From Bettongia penicillata ogilbyi (Eukaryota; Chordata; Mammalia; Diprotodontia; Potoroidae): 64,000 nucleotides of DNA. Under the pieces are notes generated by a model. It saw only the letters and a program-made list of their open reading frames with translations, ran no database searches and was not told the origin of the DNA. Of the stretch, positions 35,325 to 45,430 are shown in pieces (positions within the stretch are counted from its first letter, which is position 1; each line of letters opens with the position of its first letter). The stretch spans positions 1,178,001-1,242,000 of the forward strand of contig JAJHZJ010000756.1 in the NCBI GenBank assembly GCA_023548195.1, written 5' to 3'. Position numbers and translations under genes: made by a program.

Positions 35325-35470
35325 ATGTAATACCTGCAGAGGACTCTCCCATGGCGTCCCATGGAGGTCAGGGCAGTTAGGACCTCCTGCAAAACCTGCA
35401 GAATTTTTGGACTTCATGCAACACCTGCAGAAGTCAAGGACCTCATGCAATACCTGCATAGGTCATCCCC
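35325..35470. repeat. Short tandem repeat with about 30-bp units
   Basis: Four imperfect units carry CTCATGCAATACCTGCAGAA or close variants (TCATGTAATACCTGCAGAGG, TCCTGCAAAACCTGCAGAAT, TCATGCAACACCTGCAGAAG, TCATGCAATACCTGCATAGG). Confidence 0.85.
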
Positions 35471-36195
35471 GACTCTCATGTGGCCTTTGTCGGACGTCGA
35501 TCAGAGCTCTTGGCGGCATCCCATGAGGCCAGTAACGGCATCTTACTGCTGCATCCAGTTAGCCACTTACTACGCCAGAGTACTCACCAGAACAAACAGG
35601 GCTCTCATTTTTTGGCCATATGTTTTGAGAATTTATTATGGTTTGGATTCGCTCCTGTAAATGACACTCGGACACAGCAGTTAAAAATGAAAGTAAAATT
35701 TAATTATGTACAATTATATAATACTAAGAAAATGGAAAGATAGAGAAATCTGAGGGAGAGCTGAACAACATGTCAACTATTTGAGTGGAGTGTTATGGCT
35801 AGGTGCAAGAAACAGACTGCTCTTTGATGTTTTGACAAGATTATGCAGGAGGGGAGTAGCCAGATCCCCTTGCATAAACCATTCCAGGAGGGGCTAGTTC
35901 CTAGAATCACTATCTAGGTCTGTTAGCTTGAGCCAAGTCATAAAGTTCACAGAGCGGTTAAATTCTCAGGGGCCTGCATTTCAGTTCCTAGTCCTCATAT
36001 CAATTAGAGTGAACTTATCTTATATAAGAATTTAAATTCTTTATTCACCATATCAGGAAAATTTTGCTACCGAAAGCCTGACTCCGGGCTGTGCTCCAAA
36101 ATTGGGGCCGGGATAAATCACATTGGCCACCAAGTTAGAGCCCAATCCAGTCATCCAGGACAGATGGCTTCCCTGTGCATGCAGAGCCAAAGGCT

Positions 36196-36213
36196 ATCTC
36201 GGTGGGACCTCCA
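36196..36213 (-). other. ERV primer binding site (tRNA-Gln type)
   Basis: The minus strand reads TGGAGGTCCCACCGAGAT, which I recognise as the 18-nt site complementary to the 3' end of tRNA-Gln used by some endogenous gammaretroviruses. It starts two bases after the LTR CA end. Confidence 0.8.
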
Positions 36214-36215
36214 AG

Positions 36216-36820
36216 TGAAATGGACCGAGTTAATAAGTCACAGGCAAAATTAACTGAAAATTTCGAGAGCGTCATTTATTAGCCAGGCTGGCAGCTGCCT
36301 CATGTAGAGACCCAGAGAAGACAGCCCCGAACCGAGGTGGGTGAGTTCATTTTAAGCATTTCGGCGATACCGATACAGCCTTGCGGTTCCCACAACAAAC
36401 AGAGTTCTGACAGAACAAGAGGAGGGGCTTGCTGCTAGGCAAGAACCCCCAAAACAGAAGGTGGTTGTCAGGGTATTGCTAGGTAAAGGACCCTGACAAA
36501 AACAGGTGCCAGGAGAAGTGGCCAATCAGGAAAGGGGGGTGGGCTCAGCAGAAAGTGGTTACCTGGCCAACATTAGGGGGCACAGGTGGTTACCTGCCAA
36601 TGGAGTCTAACATTAGGTGGGGCACAGGTGGTTACCATGCAAATGGACTAAACAAAAACTGACTCTTAATTCATCAGATATTAAACCAAAGGGGAATAAC
36701 ATTTTGACAGGGGCTCAACAAAAGAAAAAAACTGTTACTAGGCAAGTTATCCAACCCTGCCCAGTAACCTAACAAATATCTCTCAACCTAGGGGCCCAGG
36801 GAGGAATAATGTTCACTTCA
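36216..36820 (-). repeat. ERV LTR (about 605 bp)
   Basis: On the minus strand it begins TGAAGTGAAC and ends TTTCA two bases before the primer binding site. It has U3 direct repeats (36555-36648), a poly(A) signal AATAAA at 36275-36280 and a U5 rich in AT. Borders are set by TG/CA and the adjoining PBS. Confidence 0.75.
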
Positions 36821-37825
36821 ATCCCAGACTGAAAGTCTGAAGAGATTTTAATTTATAAAGAAGCCTCTGATCCAGGACCTTTACCCTACTAAAACAGAAT
36901 GCTGCTTATTTCATCATTTATATTGTCCTTGTTTCAACCTCATTTCTATTTCAGTCATCCTCTTATGGCTGCTCAGGGTTTCCTGTTATGGGGAATCACT
37001 CCAGGCCCCTCAATGTCTTAATTAAGTTCAGAAAGTTTCATCGTTGAGTTTGGCCAAAGTCTAATTAATATTTTGGTCATGATACCTCTCAAAAATCATG
37101 TACTAAGTCACAGACCAGGTGTGGTCTACATCTGTAGAGGGACTGTTCATACCCATGAAATTATAGCCCTTGAAAATATTGAATCAGTATTTAAAAGGCT
37201 CTCATTTAACATCAACAAAATGCTTTCCTCACAATATGGAGTAAAAGTAATGGCATCTCCATTTTACAGATGAGAAAACAGAGAATGGGGTAAGCATGTT
37301 GCCCAAGGTCACACAACTGGTAAATGTCTGATTTGATGCCAGATTGTTTACCAGATACTTTGATTCTAATGCCAGTGATTTTTCCTCTTTTCATATTGCT
37401 TTGAGCAAGATTGACATTAAAAACTTGGTCTGGACATCAGAGGAAGGTGCCTAGGGCAAGCTAAGAGAAGGTGAGCCCAGGGAGTATGAAGTGGGCCAAT
37501 GGACATTTTTTTAGCTGGCTGCAAAGTAGGCAAGTACAGGTCTTTGAACTCTTCTGTAATGCTATTGACATTTCCACCCCCAAAGACCAGATAGAAAGAG
37601 GTCAACTTGCACAAAACCTTACTGGAAATTTGTGATGGAGCTTTCTGAAGAGCTAGTCAGCCTACCTTCCCAGGATTGCTACATGTTATTCCCTGCACAC
37701 ACATTATACTTCAGACTGCTCCATGCATGACATTCCATGTCTTGTCTCTCTCCTGTTTTGGCACAGGCTACATGTAACCCCTGATCAGAATGTTCTCCCT
37801 CCTCACCTCCACCTGTTGAAATACT
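36821..37825. other. Intron 2 of chitinase copy 2, right of the ERV
   Basis: Old MIR-like fragments (for example about 37258-37345 with TTTTACAGATGAGAAAACAG and AAGGTCACACAACTGG). No exon is seen. Confidence 0.45.
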
Positions 37826-38285
37826 TAAATAGTATGTGGCCCAATGGATAAAGCACTGATCCTAGTATCTTAAAGATAAGAATTTAAATCTGACCTCAGA
37901 CGATTACTAACTGTGTGACCTTGGGCAAATCACTTAGCCCCAGTTCCCTCCAAAAAAAGAAAAGAAGGAAGAAATGAAGGAAGGAGAGAAAGAAGGAAGA
38001 AATGAAGGAAGGAGAGAAAGAAAGAAGAAAGGAAGGAAAGAAGGAAGGAAGGGAGGAAGGAAGGAAGGAAGGGAGGAAGGAAGGAAGGAAGGAAGGAAGG
38101 AAGGAAGGAAGGAAGGAAGGAAGGAAGGAAGGAAGGAAGGAAGGAAGGAAGAAACCCTTAGATGGTATGGTATATGGAACATAAGGCTTTGAGTCATGAA
38201 GATCTGAATCCTGCCTGAAACCCTTACTAACTTTAGGGCCATGAGCAAGTCACATAAATTCTCAGCCTCAGTTTGGTCATCCTAA
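37826..38285 (+). repeat. Two CORE-SINEs flanking a (GGAA)n array
   Basis: A SINE at 37826-37950 (CTGTGTGACCTTGGGCAAAT) is followed by a (GAAG/GGAA)n array at about 37960-38150 and by a second SINE at 38158-38285 (GCCATGAGCAAGTCACATAA). The array gives poly(Glu-Gly-Arg) and poly(Ser-Phe-Leu-Pro) shadow ORFs. Confidence 0.8.
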
Positions 38286-38575
38286 TCATTTCCTTACTCC
38301 CACATTCCCATTTATTAATACCCTCCTTTACCCCTGAAATTACTTCATGTGTGGTTTCTGTATATATAACTTTCAGATTTTTACTTCCCTGTGTATATGC
38401 TGTTTCCCAAGTTCTTGAGGGCAGGGACTGTTTCATTTTTGTCATTGCATTGTAAGTGTCTGGCGCACAGTAGATACTTAATAAATACTTGTTGAATGAA
38501 TGAATGTGTGAATGAGTGAATGAGCATTCTCTGCAGCTGTCCCTCATCATGACATTTTCTCCTTGCTGCCAACAG

Positions 38576-38777
38576 GCTCTGCCTACCATATGACATGCTA
38601 CTTCTCCAACTGGGCCCAGTACAGGCCAGGCCCGGGGAAATTCACGCCAGAGAACATCGACCCCTGCCTCTGTACTCACCTCATCTATGCTTTTGCTGGA
38701 ATGAGCAACAGTGAGATCACCACAACTGAATGGAATGACGTAGAGCTCTACAAATCCTTCAACGGTTTGAAAAACAA
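38576..38777 (+). pseudogene. Chitinase copy 2 exon 3 (open)
   Basis: 202 bp between AACAG and GTAAGG, open throughout. Encodes SAYHMTCYFSNWAQYRPG, PENIDPCLCTHLIYAFAG and TTEWNDVELYKSFNGL, the GH18 N-terminal strand region right after signal cleavage. Confidence 0.93.
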
Positions 38778-38854
38778 GTAAGGAAGAGGAAAAGTCTAGT
38801 GTGTTGACTGTGGGCTGGAATCCTCTAGACTAATCAAATTAAGGTCAATCAGTC

Positions 38855-39455
38855 AGTCAATAATCAACCAATAAACATTTATTAAGCACCATAAGTGCTA
38901 GTGATAGAAAAAGAGGCAATAGACAGTCCCTGCCCTCAAGGAGGTCACAGTCAATTGAGAGAGCTCGAACAACACTCTTTTCATACTAAACATAACCCCA
39001 ATTTATTTGGTATTTAGGACAAGAGGTATCTGAGGTACACATATGCCACACGGATTTTTGATATAGTCTTGTTAGTTTTGAGTCTGACATGGAGAGCAAT
39101 TTTGTCTCTAGGAGTTTGCTTTCTGTTCAGAACATCCAAGAACTGCACACGCCAACTGATCAGTAAAAGTATCCCATCTGGTTCCTAAAATATTTCTTAA
39201 GCACTATTGTCTTCTTTGAAGGTTATAAAGAAGTGTATTTTTAAATTACTTTTCTGTTATAAATACATATTTTTTTAAAAAATCTGGGGAAAAGGGGGAG
39301 TAGTATCAAAGTAGGTCTTTGTAGATTATCAACCAATCCATTAATAAGCGTTAATTAAGCACTTACTATGCCAGGAGCTATCCTAAGTGCTAGGGGTACA
39401 AAGACAAAGAATGAAAGAATCCCTACTCTCAAGGAACTTCCATTCCAACAAAATG
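38855..39455 (+). repeat. Two SINE/L2-type fragments (AACATTTATTAAGCACC type)
   Basis: 38855-38960 and 39330-39455 share a TTTATTAAGCAC-like start, a GTGCTAGGGxTACAAAGACA-type middle and a CTCAAGGAACTTCCATTCC-type end. The same family also appears near 31330, 58790 and 62190. Confidence 0.6.
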
Positions 39456-41272
39456 AGGAGTTAAGAAAAATATTCCAGTAATCACTGAAACTAAAAGTGG
39501 TCTCTAAGGATGGTAGAAGTTGATGTATGACCCAGTTTATACATAATATTTAATAGAAACTGAAAAACAAGTAAATAACAGTAATTGAGCATCAAGGTGA
39601 ATCAAAGATTCAACTTTAGGAATTATCTATGCTAACAGCTGGATTATCCAGGTGCCTATATTTGCCAAGTTGGAGATCATAACACTAAAGGGGAAATCCA
39701 GGATGGTGTAGCAAAAGTTAGATACAGAAATAACAGTTAGGAAGAAGACAAGCTGGAAAGTGAAAGAAGCCAAAGGCAAAGAATGAGATCCTCTTGCAAG
39801 TTATCAGCTAGGACACAGGTATCAACAAGAAACCCATGACATTCCATGGTGACACCCAAACCACGTTAAAGTTTAATTGGGAAACATTTAACAAAATAAG
39901 TAAAAATATAATGTAAAATTTATAAAATTATATTATATAAATATAATGTAAAAATATAATGTAAAAACAAAATATAGATGTTACATTTTAAAATTAAGTC
40001 AATCTGCAGCCCAAAGGGATCCTTATAATGAGTACTGTGATAATGACCTCTTGTGCACTTTTACACCCCCATTTCTATTTGAGTTTGGTACCACTGAGCT
40101 AGGAGAGCAAACCTACCCAACGCAATTAACTAAGTATCAGATTTCACCCAAGACCTAGTATCTATGCAAGAAAAGAGAAGGTAGAGGATGAAAAGATCAT
40201 CTGTGCTAATTTGTATAGAAGTTAGAGGCATAATTGTAAAAAGGATGATTAAGATGATATCAAAGAACAACATATATATCTTATTTATAATGAGCTAGAA
40301 GGCATTTTCTGTCCTTAAACATTCTATTTTGAAAAAAATCTTGATCTTAACAGCATTTCTTTTTCATACTTATCTCTTATAGAGATGAGTTATTTACTTT
40401 GAACTATTATTTAAAGAAAGAGTTCTATTTTTGAAGAAAAGTACAACATTTTGATTCTCTATGTTGACCTCTAATGTTTTTTAGCCTGGAAAGAATCTGT
40501 TAGCTCAAGTGGTACCACCATCTACTTGCTAACAGCTATTGGAATTTCAGGCATGGTACAGTAAGCCTGATGTAGTGGCAAAAGGATCAACATTTCTATC
40601 TCTAGTATTTAACAGGATTCTGCATCTTAACTCCATCATTTGTAAAATGCAGATAATAATACTTTTACTACTTACTTCATAGGGTTGTGACTTGCCCAGG
40701 GTCACACAGCTAGGAAGTGTCTGAGGGTAGATTCGAACTCATGAAGAGGAGTCTTCCGGACTCCAGGCCCAGCTCAAAGTGCTTTGAACCTCCAAATGCT
40801 GGGTTGGGTGTGCCTCACAATTCCAATTTATTCAGATGAAGATGGAAATCTCAGAACTGTGAGAATTCCTGTTCTAATATCAGCTGGGAAGTGGTTCAAC
40901 TAAAGAGTCATTCAAGTTTCTTTCTATGCTAAGATCGCAATTTCCTCTGATGGTGTAGAAGCCATACCCTCTTCTGATGAGACACCTCAGTTTAAAAATT
41001 AAGTGTATGGCAGATATCCTAACGATGCTGATAGTGCCTTTTGTTTTCACGAACACTGTAGTCTTAGTACTGAAAGGCCTGGAACCCCACCATGTTAACT
41101 TCAGATGGAACATCTACAACAATGTAACAAAAATTCTTTAGCACCGCCTCAGATCTCTTGCAAAGACCTTCCTACTGAGCTACCCAGTCAATCTCTCTCC
41201 CCATGAGAAAATATTGCATGTCAGTATGTGCCTGTAGGTTTTGACATTTCCTCTTTATTCTGCCTCTATAAG
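39456..41272. other. Intron 3 of chitinase copy 2, AT-rich
   Basis: No exon between 38777 and 41273. An AT-rich palindromic patch lies at 39895-39970 and a MIR fragment at 40680-40790 (-). Confidence 0.5.
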
Positions 41273-41328
41273 AACAGAGAGCTGAAGACTTTTCTGGCAA
41301 TTAGAGGCTGGAACTTTGGAACCTCCCC
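41273..41328 (+). pseudogene. Chitinase copy 2 exon 4 (donor lost)
   Basis: Encodes RELKTFLAIRGWNFGTSP; the family has LLAIGGWNFGT, so one Gly is Arg. The donor reads CTAAGT instead of GTAAGT. The exon is 56 bp against 57 bp in copy 4, which suggests that one base was lost at the 5' border. Confidence 0.88.
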
Positions 41329-41521
41329 CTAAGTCTTTTCTAAAGAGTAGTATCATAATTGACTCAGAAGGACTTAAGAGCCTCTATGTAAATAGCAACA
41401 TGAAGCAAAAAACCATTAAGTCCAATTTTCCACTGCGTTAAGGAATCTTACAGCATAAGAGTGACACTATGACAGACATTCAAAGACCAAGATAAAACAA
41501 AAATGGGTATAAAATAATTAT

Positions 41522-41810
41522 GCCTGGGAGTCATGGTGGTCACATCCCGTGGGAGGCTGAGGCTGACAGCTCTCTTCTGCTGGAAAGTCTCAAACTGCAA
41601 TATGTTAAACTGATCAGGGGTCAGTCTGGCATCCACATGGCAAGGCCCCCTTGGAATGGAAATAGATTACAGTATCTAATTAGAGGCAAACTATCTGTGT
41701 GGGAAATAGAGCAGATCAAAATCCTTGTACAGATCAGAGAGGTTGAGACCTACGAGTAGCCCACACACTTCCAGGCATGGGCAAATAGAGAGACCTAGTG
41801 TCCTTTTTTT
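41522..41810 (+). ncRNA. RN7SL: 7SL (SRP) RNA pseudogene
   Basis: About 290 bp with 7SL landmarks in order: GCCTGGGAGTCATGGTGG start (GCCGGGCGCGGTGGCG in 7SL), GGGAGGCTGAGGCTG, a GATCAGGGGTCAGTCTGGCATC block, GGAAATAGAGCAGATCAAAA, CTGTACAGATCAGAG-like sequence, CACACTTCCAGGCATGGGCA and GAGAGACCTA, then a T7 run (41804-41810) like a Pol III terminator. Many substitutions make it a retroposed pseudogene rather than a working SRP RNA. Confidence 0.8.
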
Positions 41811-42467
41811 CTTTAAAGTAACATTGCTAGAATTTTTGCTCTAGGGTAGAATTCAACATATAGAGGGCCTTCCTTGGGCATTATCAAAAGATGCTTTTAC
41901 TGGCCTGGGAAATGAAACATTGTGTAATTATCCTAGAAATGTGAACTTCTAAAAGAAACTCTCAACTATTCTGTGCCTTGCATTCCTCTCCTGTGAAATG
42001 AGGGGTCAGGACCAAAGAAAGGATTCTTCCTCATTTTTTATGCCAGTTACTCCCTGTCAATCTGGAAAAACCTATGGAGCCCTTCTCAAAAAAATGCTGT
42101 TAAACTCATTAAATAAAGCACATAGGATTGTGTCAAGGACATCAGTTATTTTGAAAAACAATTATCAAAATATTTTTTAAATGAAATTCAAAGACCCATT
42201 TCCCCCAAGTTAAAAATCCCTCAGAAACAATCTCTCAGAGACCCTCTAGTTTCAACAGTCCATCATTATTGAAATAGAAAAGGGAGTCTTCCTGACTGGA
42301 GTCCTCTATTCAGATGTAGGTACCACAATTGGGACTGAACATGACATGAGAAGAAGGGTACAACAAAGCAATAGGAAGATCAGGGTCTAGAAAAGAAGAG
42401 TAACTCATTCAAAGGAGAACACCAGAATAGGGAAGCGCCCCTGTACCAGGCTACACAAATATCTGTT
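41811..42467. other. Intron 4 of chitinase copy 2, no feature recognised
   Basis: Unique-looking sequence between the 7SL pseudogene and the HAL1 target duplication at 42468-42483. Confidence 0.4.
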
Positions 42468-42984
42468 GAAAAAACAAACGAAGGTTAGTCAAGATGGGGG
42501 AGTAGAAAGATGCATGCATGCGAGCTCCAAACCCACAGCCCATAGAATTAATGTAAGAAGAGCTCCCCAGAAGTTCTGGATCACTGCAGGGGGTGCAGAA
42601 AAATAGTGGAAGAGATTTCCGTTCCAGAGAGCCCTGGAGAGTCGTCCCCAGGGTTTGTCGCGCCCCAGAAAGTGGACCCCACCCCAGCGCTGCCCTGGAC
42701 GTGGCCCCAGAGAAGCTGATCTGAGCAGGCTTCAGGGAAGGATGCTCTGGTGGCCTGGAAGGCCCCTCTGCCCACAGACTCTACAGGTCAGTGAGAGACA
42801 AGCCTGGGCTAACCGAGAGGGGGGTGGGGTGTCTCCGTGGCTCGGGCCCCCTCGGGAGGAAGCTGCAGAGGCAGGGGCAGGAAGCGTGGGAGGCAAAGGC
42901 GGGGGTGGCGGTGGAGGCAGGGGTGGCAGTGGTGGCAGCGGCGGACAGCCGTGGCGGCCCGGGATTCCCCCAGCAGCAGGCAGG

Positions 42985-43130
42985 ATCTTCATTAGTGAAA
43001 GTCTCTGCATAAACCACCTGAAGGAGCTGAGCCTGGGAGACGGCCCTGCCCCACCCACTCCATTTCTGAAGGTCTCTACATAAAGCCCCCGAGGGAACTG
43101 AGCCTGTGAGGTGGCGCTGCCCCCACCCCA
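42985..43130 (+). repeat. Two about 70-bp monomers in the HAL1 copy 3 5' region
   Basis: Same TCTCTGCATAAACCACC and GAGCCTGGGAGACGGCCC pattern as copy 2. The whole 42600-43200 block is CpG- and GC-rich. Confidence 0.7.
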
Positions 43131-43271
43131 GCACCAGAACTAAAACTCACATTGAATGGTAGGCACGCCTGCCGTGGAAAGCCCATTTGAATCTCAGACC
43201 CCAAGCGCTAGCTGGGTGGGTCCAGGCAGGGGGGGAGAGGAATCTCAGAAGTCAAGTAACTGGCTGGGAAA

Positions 43272-44322
43272 ATGCCTAGAAAAGGGAAGAAAAATAAGAC
43301 TATAGAGAGTTTTTTTTGAACAGATGCAAATGATTCCGACTTTCGGATCTGATGACAAGGACATATTCTTGCCATCAGGGAAAGACGTGGAGGGTGGGGC
43401 CTCGGTACCCCAGACATCCCAGGGGGTTGTCGGGTGGGCTCAGGCCTTGGAAGAGCTCAAAAAGGATTTTGAAAAGCAAGTTAGACAGGTGGAGGAAAAG
43501 CTGGGAAGAGAAATGATAGAGATGCAAGAAAAGTATGAAAAACGGGTCAATACCTTGGCAAAGGAGACCCAAAAAAATGCTGAAGAAAACAACACCTTGA
43601 AAAATAGGCTCACTCAATTGGCAAAAGAGGTTCAAAAAGCCAATGAGGAGAAGAATGCTTTCAAAAGCAGAATTAGCCAAATGGAAAAAGGGCTTCAAAA
43701 GCTCACTGAAGAGAATAGTTCTCTCAAAATTAGAATGGAACAGATGGAGTCTAATGACTTTCTGAGAAACCAAGAAATTACAAAACAAAACCAAAAGAAT
43801 GAAAAAATGGAAGAGAATGTGAAATATCTCATGGGAAAAACAACTGATCTGGAAAATAGATCCAGGAGAGACAATTTAAAAATTATGGGACTACATGAAA
43901 GTCATGATCAAAAAAAGAGCCTAGATATCATTTTCCATGAAATTATCGAGGAAAACTGCCCTGACATTCTACAACCAGAGGGCAACATAAGTATTGAAAG
44001 AATCCATCGATCACCACCTGAAAGAGATCTAAAAAGCGAAACTCCTAGGAACATTGTGGTGAAATTCCAGAATTCCCAGGTCAAGGAGAAAATCTTACAA
44101 GCAGCTAGAAAGAAACAATTCCAGTATTGTGGAAATAAAATCAGGATAACTCAAGATCTAGCAGCTTCTACATTAAGGGATCAAAGGGTGTGGAATAGGA
44201 TATTCCAGAAGTCAAAGGAACTAGGACTCACACCAAGAATCACCTACCCAGCTAAACTGAGTATAATACTTCAGGGGAAAATATGTCTTTCAATGAAACA
44301 GAGGACTTTCAAACATTCTTGA
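43272..44322 (+). pseudogene. HAL1 copy 3 ORF1, nearly intact
   Basis: The ATG at 43272 opens MPRKGKKNKTIES, but an extra T in the run at 43310-43317 shifts the frame. From 43324 the frame is open for 332 codons, covering the coiled coil (EELKKDFEKQVRQVEEKLG), the RRM-like part (SRRDNLKIMGLHESHDQ) and the C-terminal domain (RITYPAKLSIILQGK). One G lost near 44285 shifts the last residues. It is L1 ORF1p-like, an RNA-binding trimeric chaperone in the family; this copy is two indels from open. Confidence 0.9.
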
Positions 44323-45430
44323 TGAAAAGACCAGAGCTGAAAAGAAAATTTGACTTTCAAACACAAGAATGAGAAGAAGCATGAAAAAGTAAAAAGCAAA
44401 GAGAAGTTTTAAGGGACTTAACAGAAGTGAACTGTTTACATTCCTACATGGAAAGACAATATTTGTAACTCTTAAAACTTTTCAGTATCTGGGTAGTTGG
44501 TGGGACCACACACACACATGTACATGCATGCACGCACACACACATACACACATGCAGAAACATACAGAGATAGAGAGCACAGAGTGAATTGAACAGGATG
44601 GGACCATATCTTAAAAGAAATTAAGGTAAATGGTGAGAGAGAAATGTAGTGGGAGGAAAGAGGGTGAAATGGAATGGGGTAATTATATGTCATTTAAGAG
44701 GCAAGTAGGAGACTTTTTAGTGGAGGGAAAAAGAGGAGAGCTGAGAAAAAAAAAACAAGAAGTTTACCCTCATCACATTTAACGAAAGGAAGGAATAAAA
44801 TGCACACTCATTTTGGTATGAAAATCTATCTTACAGTATAGGAAAGTGGGGGAGAAGCAGGTAAGCAAGGGGCTGATGATGAAAGGGAGGGCAAAGGGAG
44901 GAGGGAGCAGTTTGAAGTCAACACTCGGGGAGGGACAGGATCAAAAGACAGAAGAGAAACAATGAGGGTCAGGATAGGATGGAGGGCAATTGAGTTAGTG
45001 TTACACAACACGACTATCATGGAAGTCATTTGCAAAACTACACAGATATGGCCTATATTGAATTGCCTGCCTTCCCAAAGGGAATGGGTGAGGAGGGAGG
45101 GATGGGGAGAATTTGGAACTCAAAGTGTAAGGAACAACTGTTTAGTATTGTTGTTGCTACTAGGAAAGAAGACATACAGTTAATGAGAAATAGAAAGTCA
45201 TCTGGCCCTACAGGAGAAAAGAGAAGATGGGGACAAGAGAAGGGAGGGATGACAGAAGATAGGGCAGATTGGAGATAGGGAAAATTAGATTGCTTGGTGT
45301 ATTGGGGTGGGGGGAGGGGAGAAAAGGGGAGAAAATTTGGAATCCAAAATTTTGTGAAAATGAATGTAAAAAGTTAAATAAATAAATGAATATTTGAAAA
45401 AAAAAGAAGAAAGAGAAAAAACAAATGAAG

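Larger units (their letters stand above)
32150..36820 (-). mobile_element. Degraded gammaretrovirus-like ERV in intron 2 of chitinase copy 2
   Basis: Parts seen on the minus strand, 5' to 3': an LTR (36820-36216), a primer binding site (36213-36196), a long leader with local repeats, and broken gag sequence (about 33240-32700). No pol or env could be recognised. The right end is the U3 start of the minus-strand LTR. The left end carries an inverted copy of the same 58 bp rather than the U5 end expected of a 3' LTR. ATCC flanks both sides (32146-32149 and 36821-36824), the 4-bp duplication size known for gammaretroviruses. Non-functional. Confidence 0.75.
42484..45414 (+). mobile_element. HAL1 copy 3, full length, in intron 4 of chitinase copy 2
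   Basis: 2.93 kb with the same layout as copy 2: G-rich start (GTCAAGATGGGGGAG), GC-rich 5' region, ORF1, (CA)n-containing 3' UTR and an A-rich TAAATAAATGAA tail. Flanked by a 16-bp direct repeat with one mismatch (GAAAAAACAAACGAAG at 42468-42483 and GAAAAAACAAATGAAG at 45415-45430). No ORF2 anywhere. Same orientation as the host gene. Confidence 0.92.

Noticed and set aside
35325..35470. CRISPR-like spaced repeat
   Set aside because: Units are imperfect, contiguous and in mammalian DNA; this is a short tandem repeat.
35590..36060. A second, different LTR between the ERV leader and gag
   Set aside because: AT-rich sequence with AATAAA-like hexamers, but no paired copy, no PBS and no clear TG/CA borders were found.
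37934..38248. Ser/Phe/Leu/Pro-rich and Glu/Gly/Arg-rich ORFs on both strands
   Set aside because: Translation of the (GGAA)n array.
40880..41113. Minus-strand ORF of 77 residues in intron 3 of chitinase copy 2
   Set aside because: No recognised domain, no splice or promoter context, no codon pattern that stands out; probably chance.
42655..43083. Gly/Arg-rich ORFs in the HAL1 5' region
   Set aside because: Low-complexity products of the GC-rich untranslated region; different frames in each HAL1 copy.
43375..43794. Phe/Leu-rich minus-strand ORF of 139 residues, also at 26432-26851
   Set aside because: Antisense shadow of the HAL1 ORF1 coiled coil; recurs in every copy.
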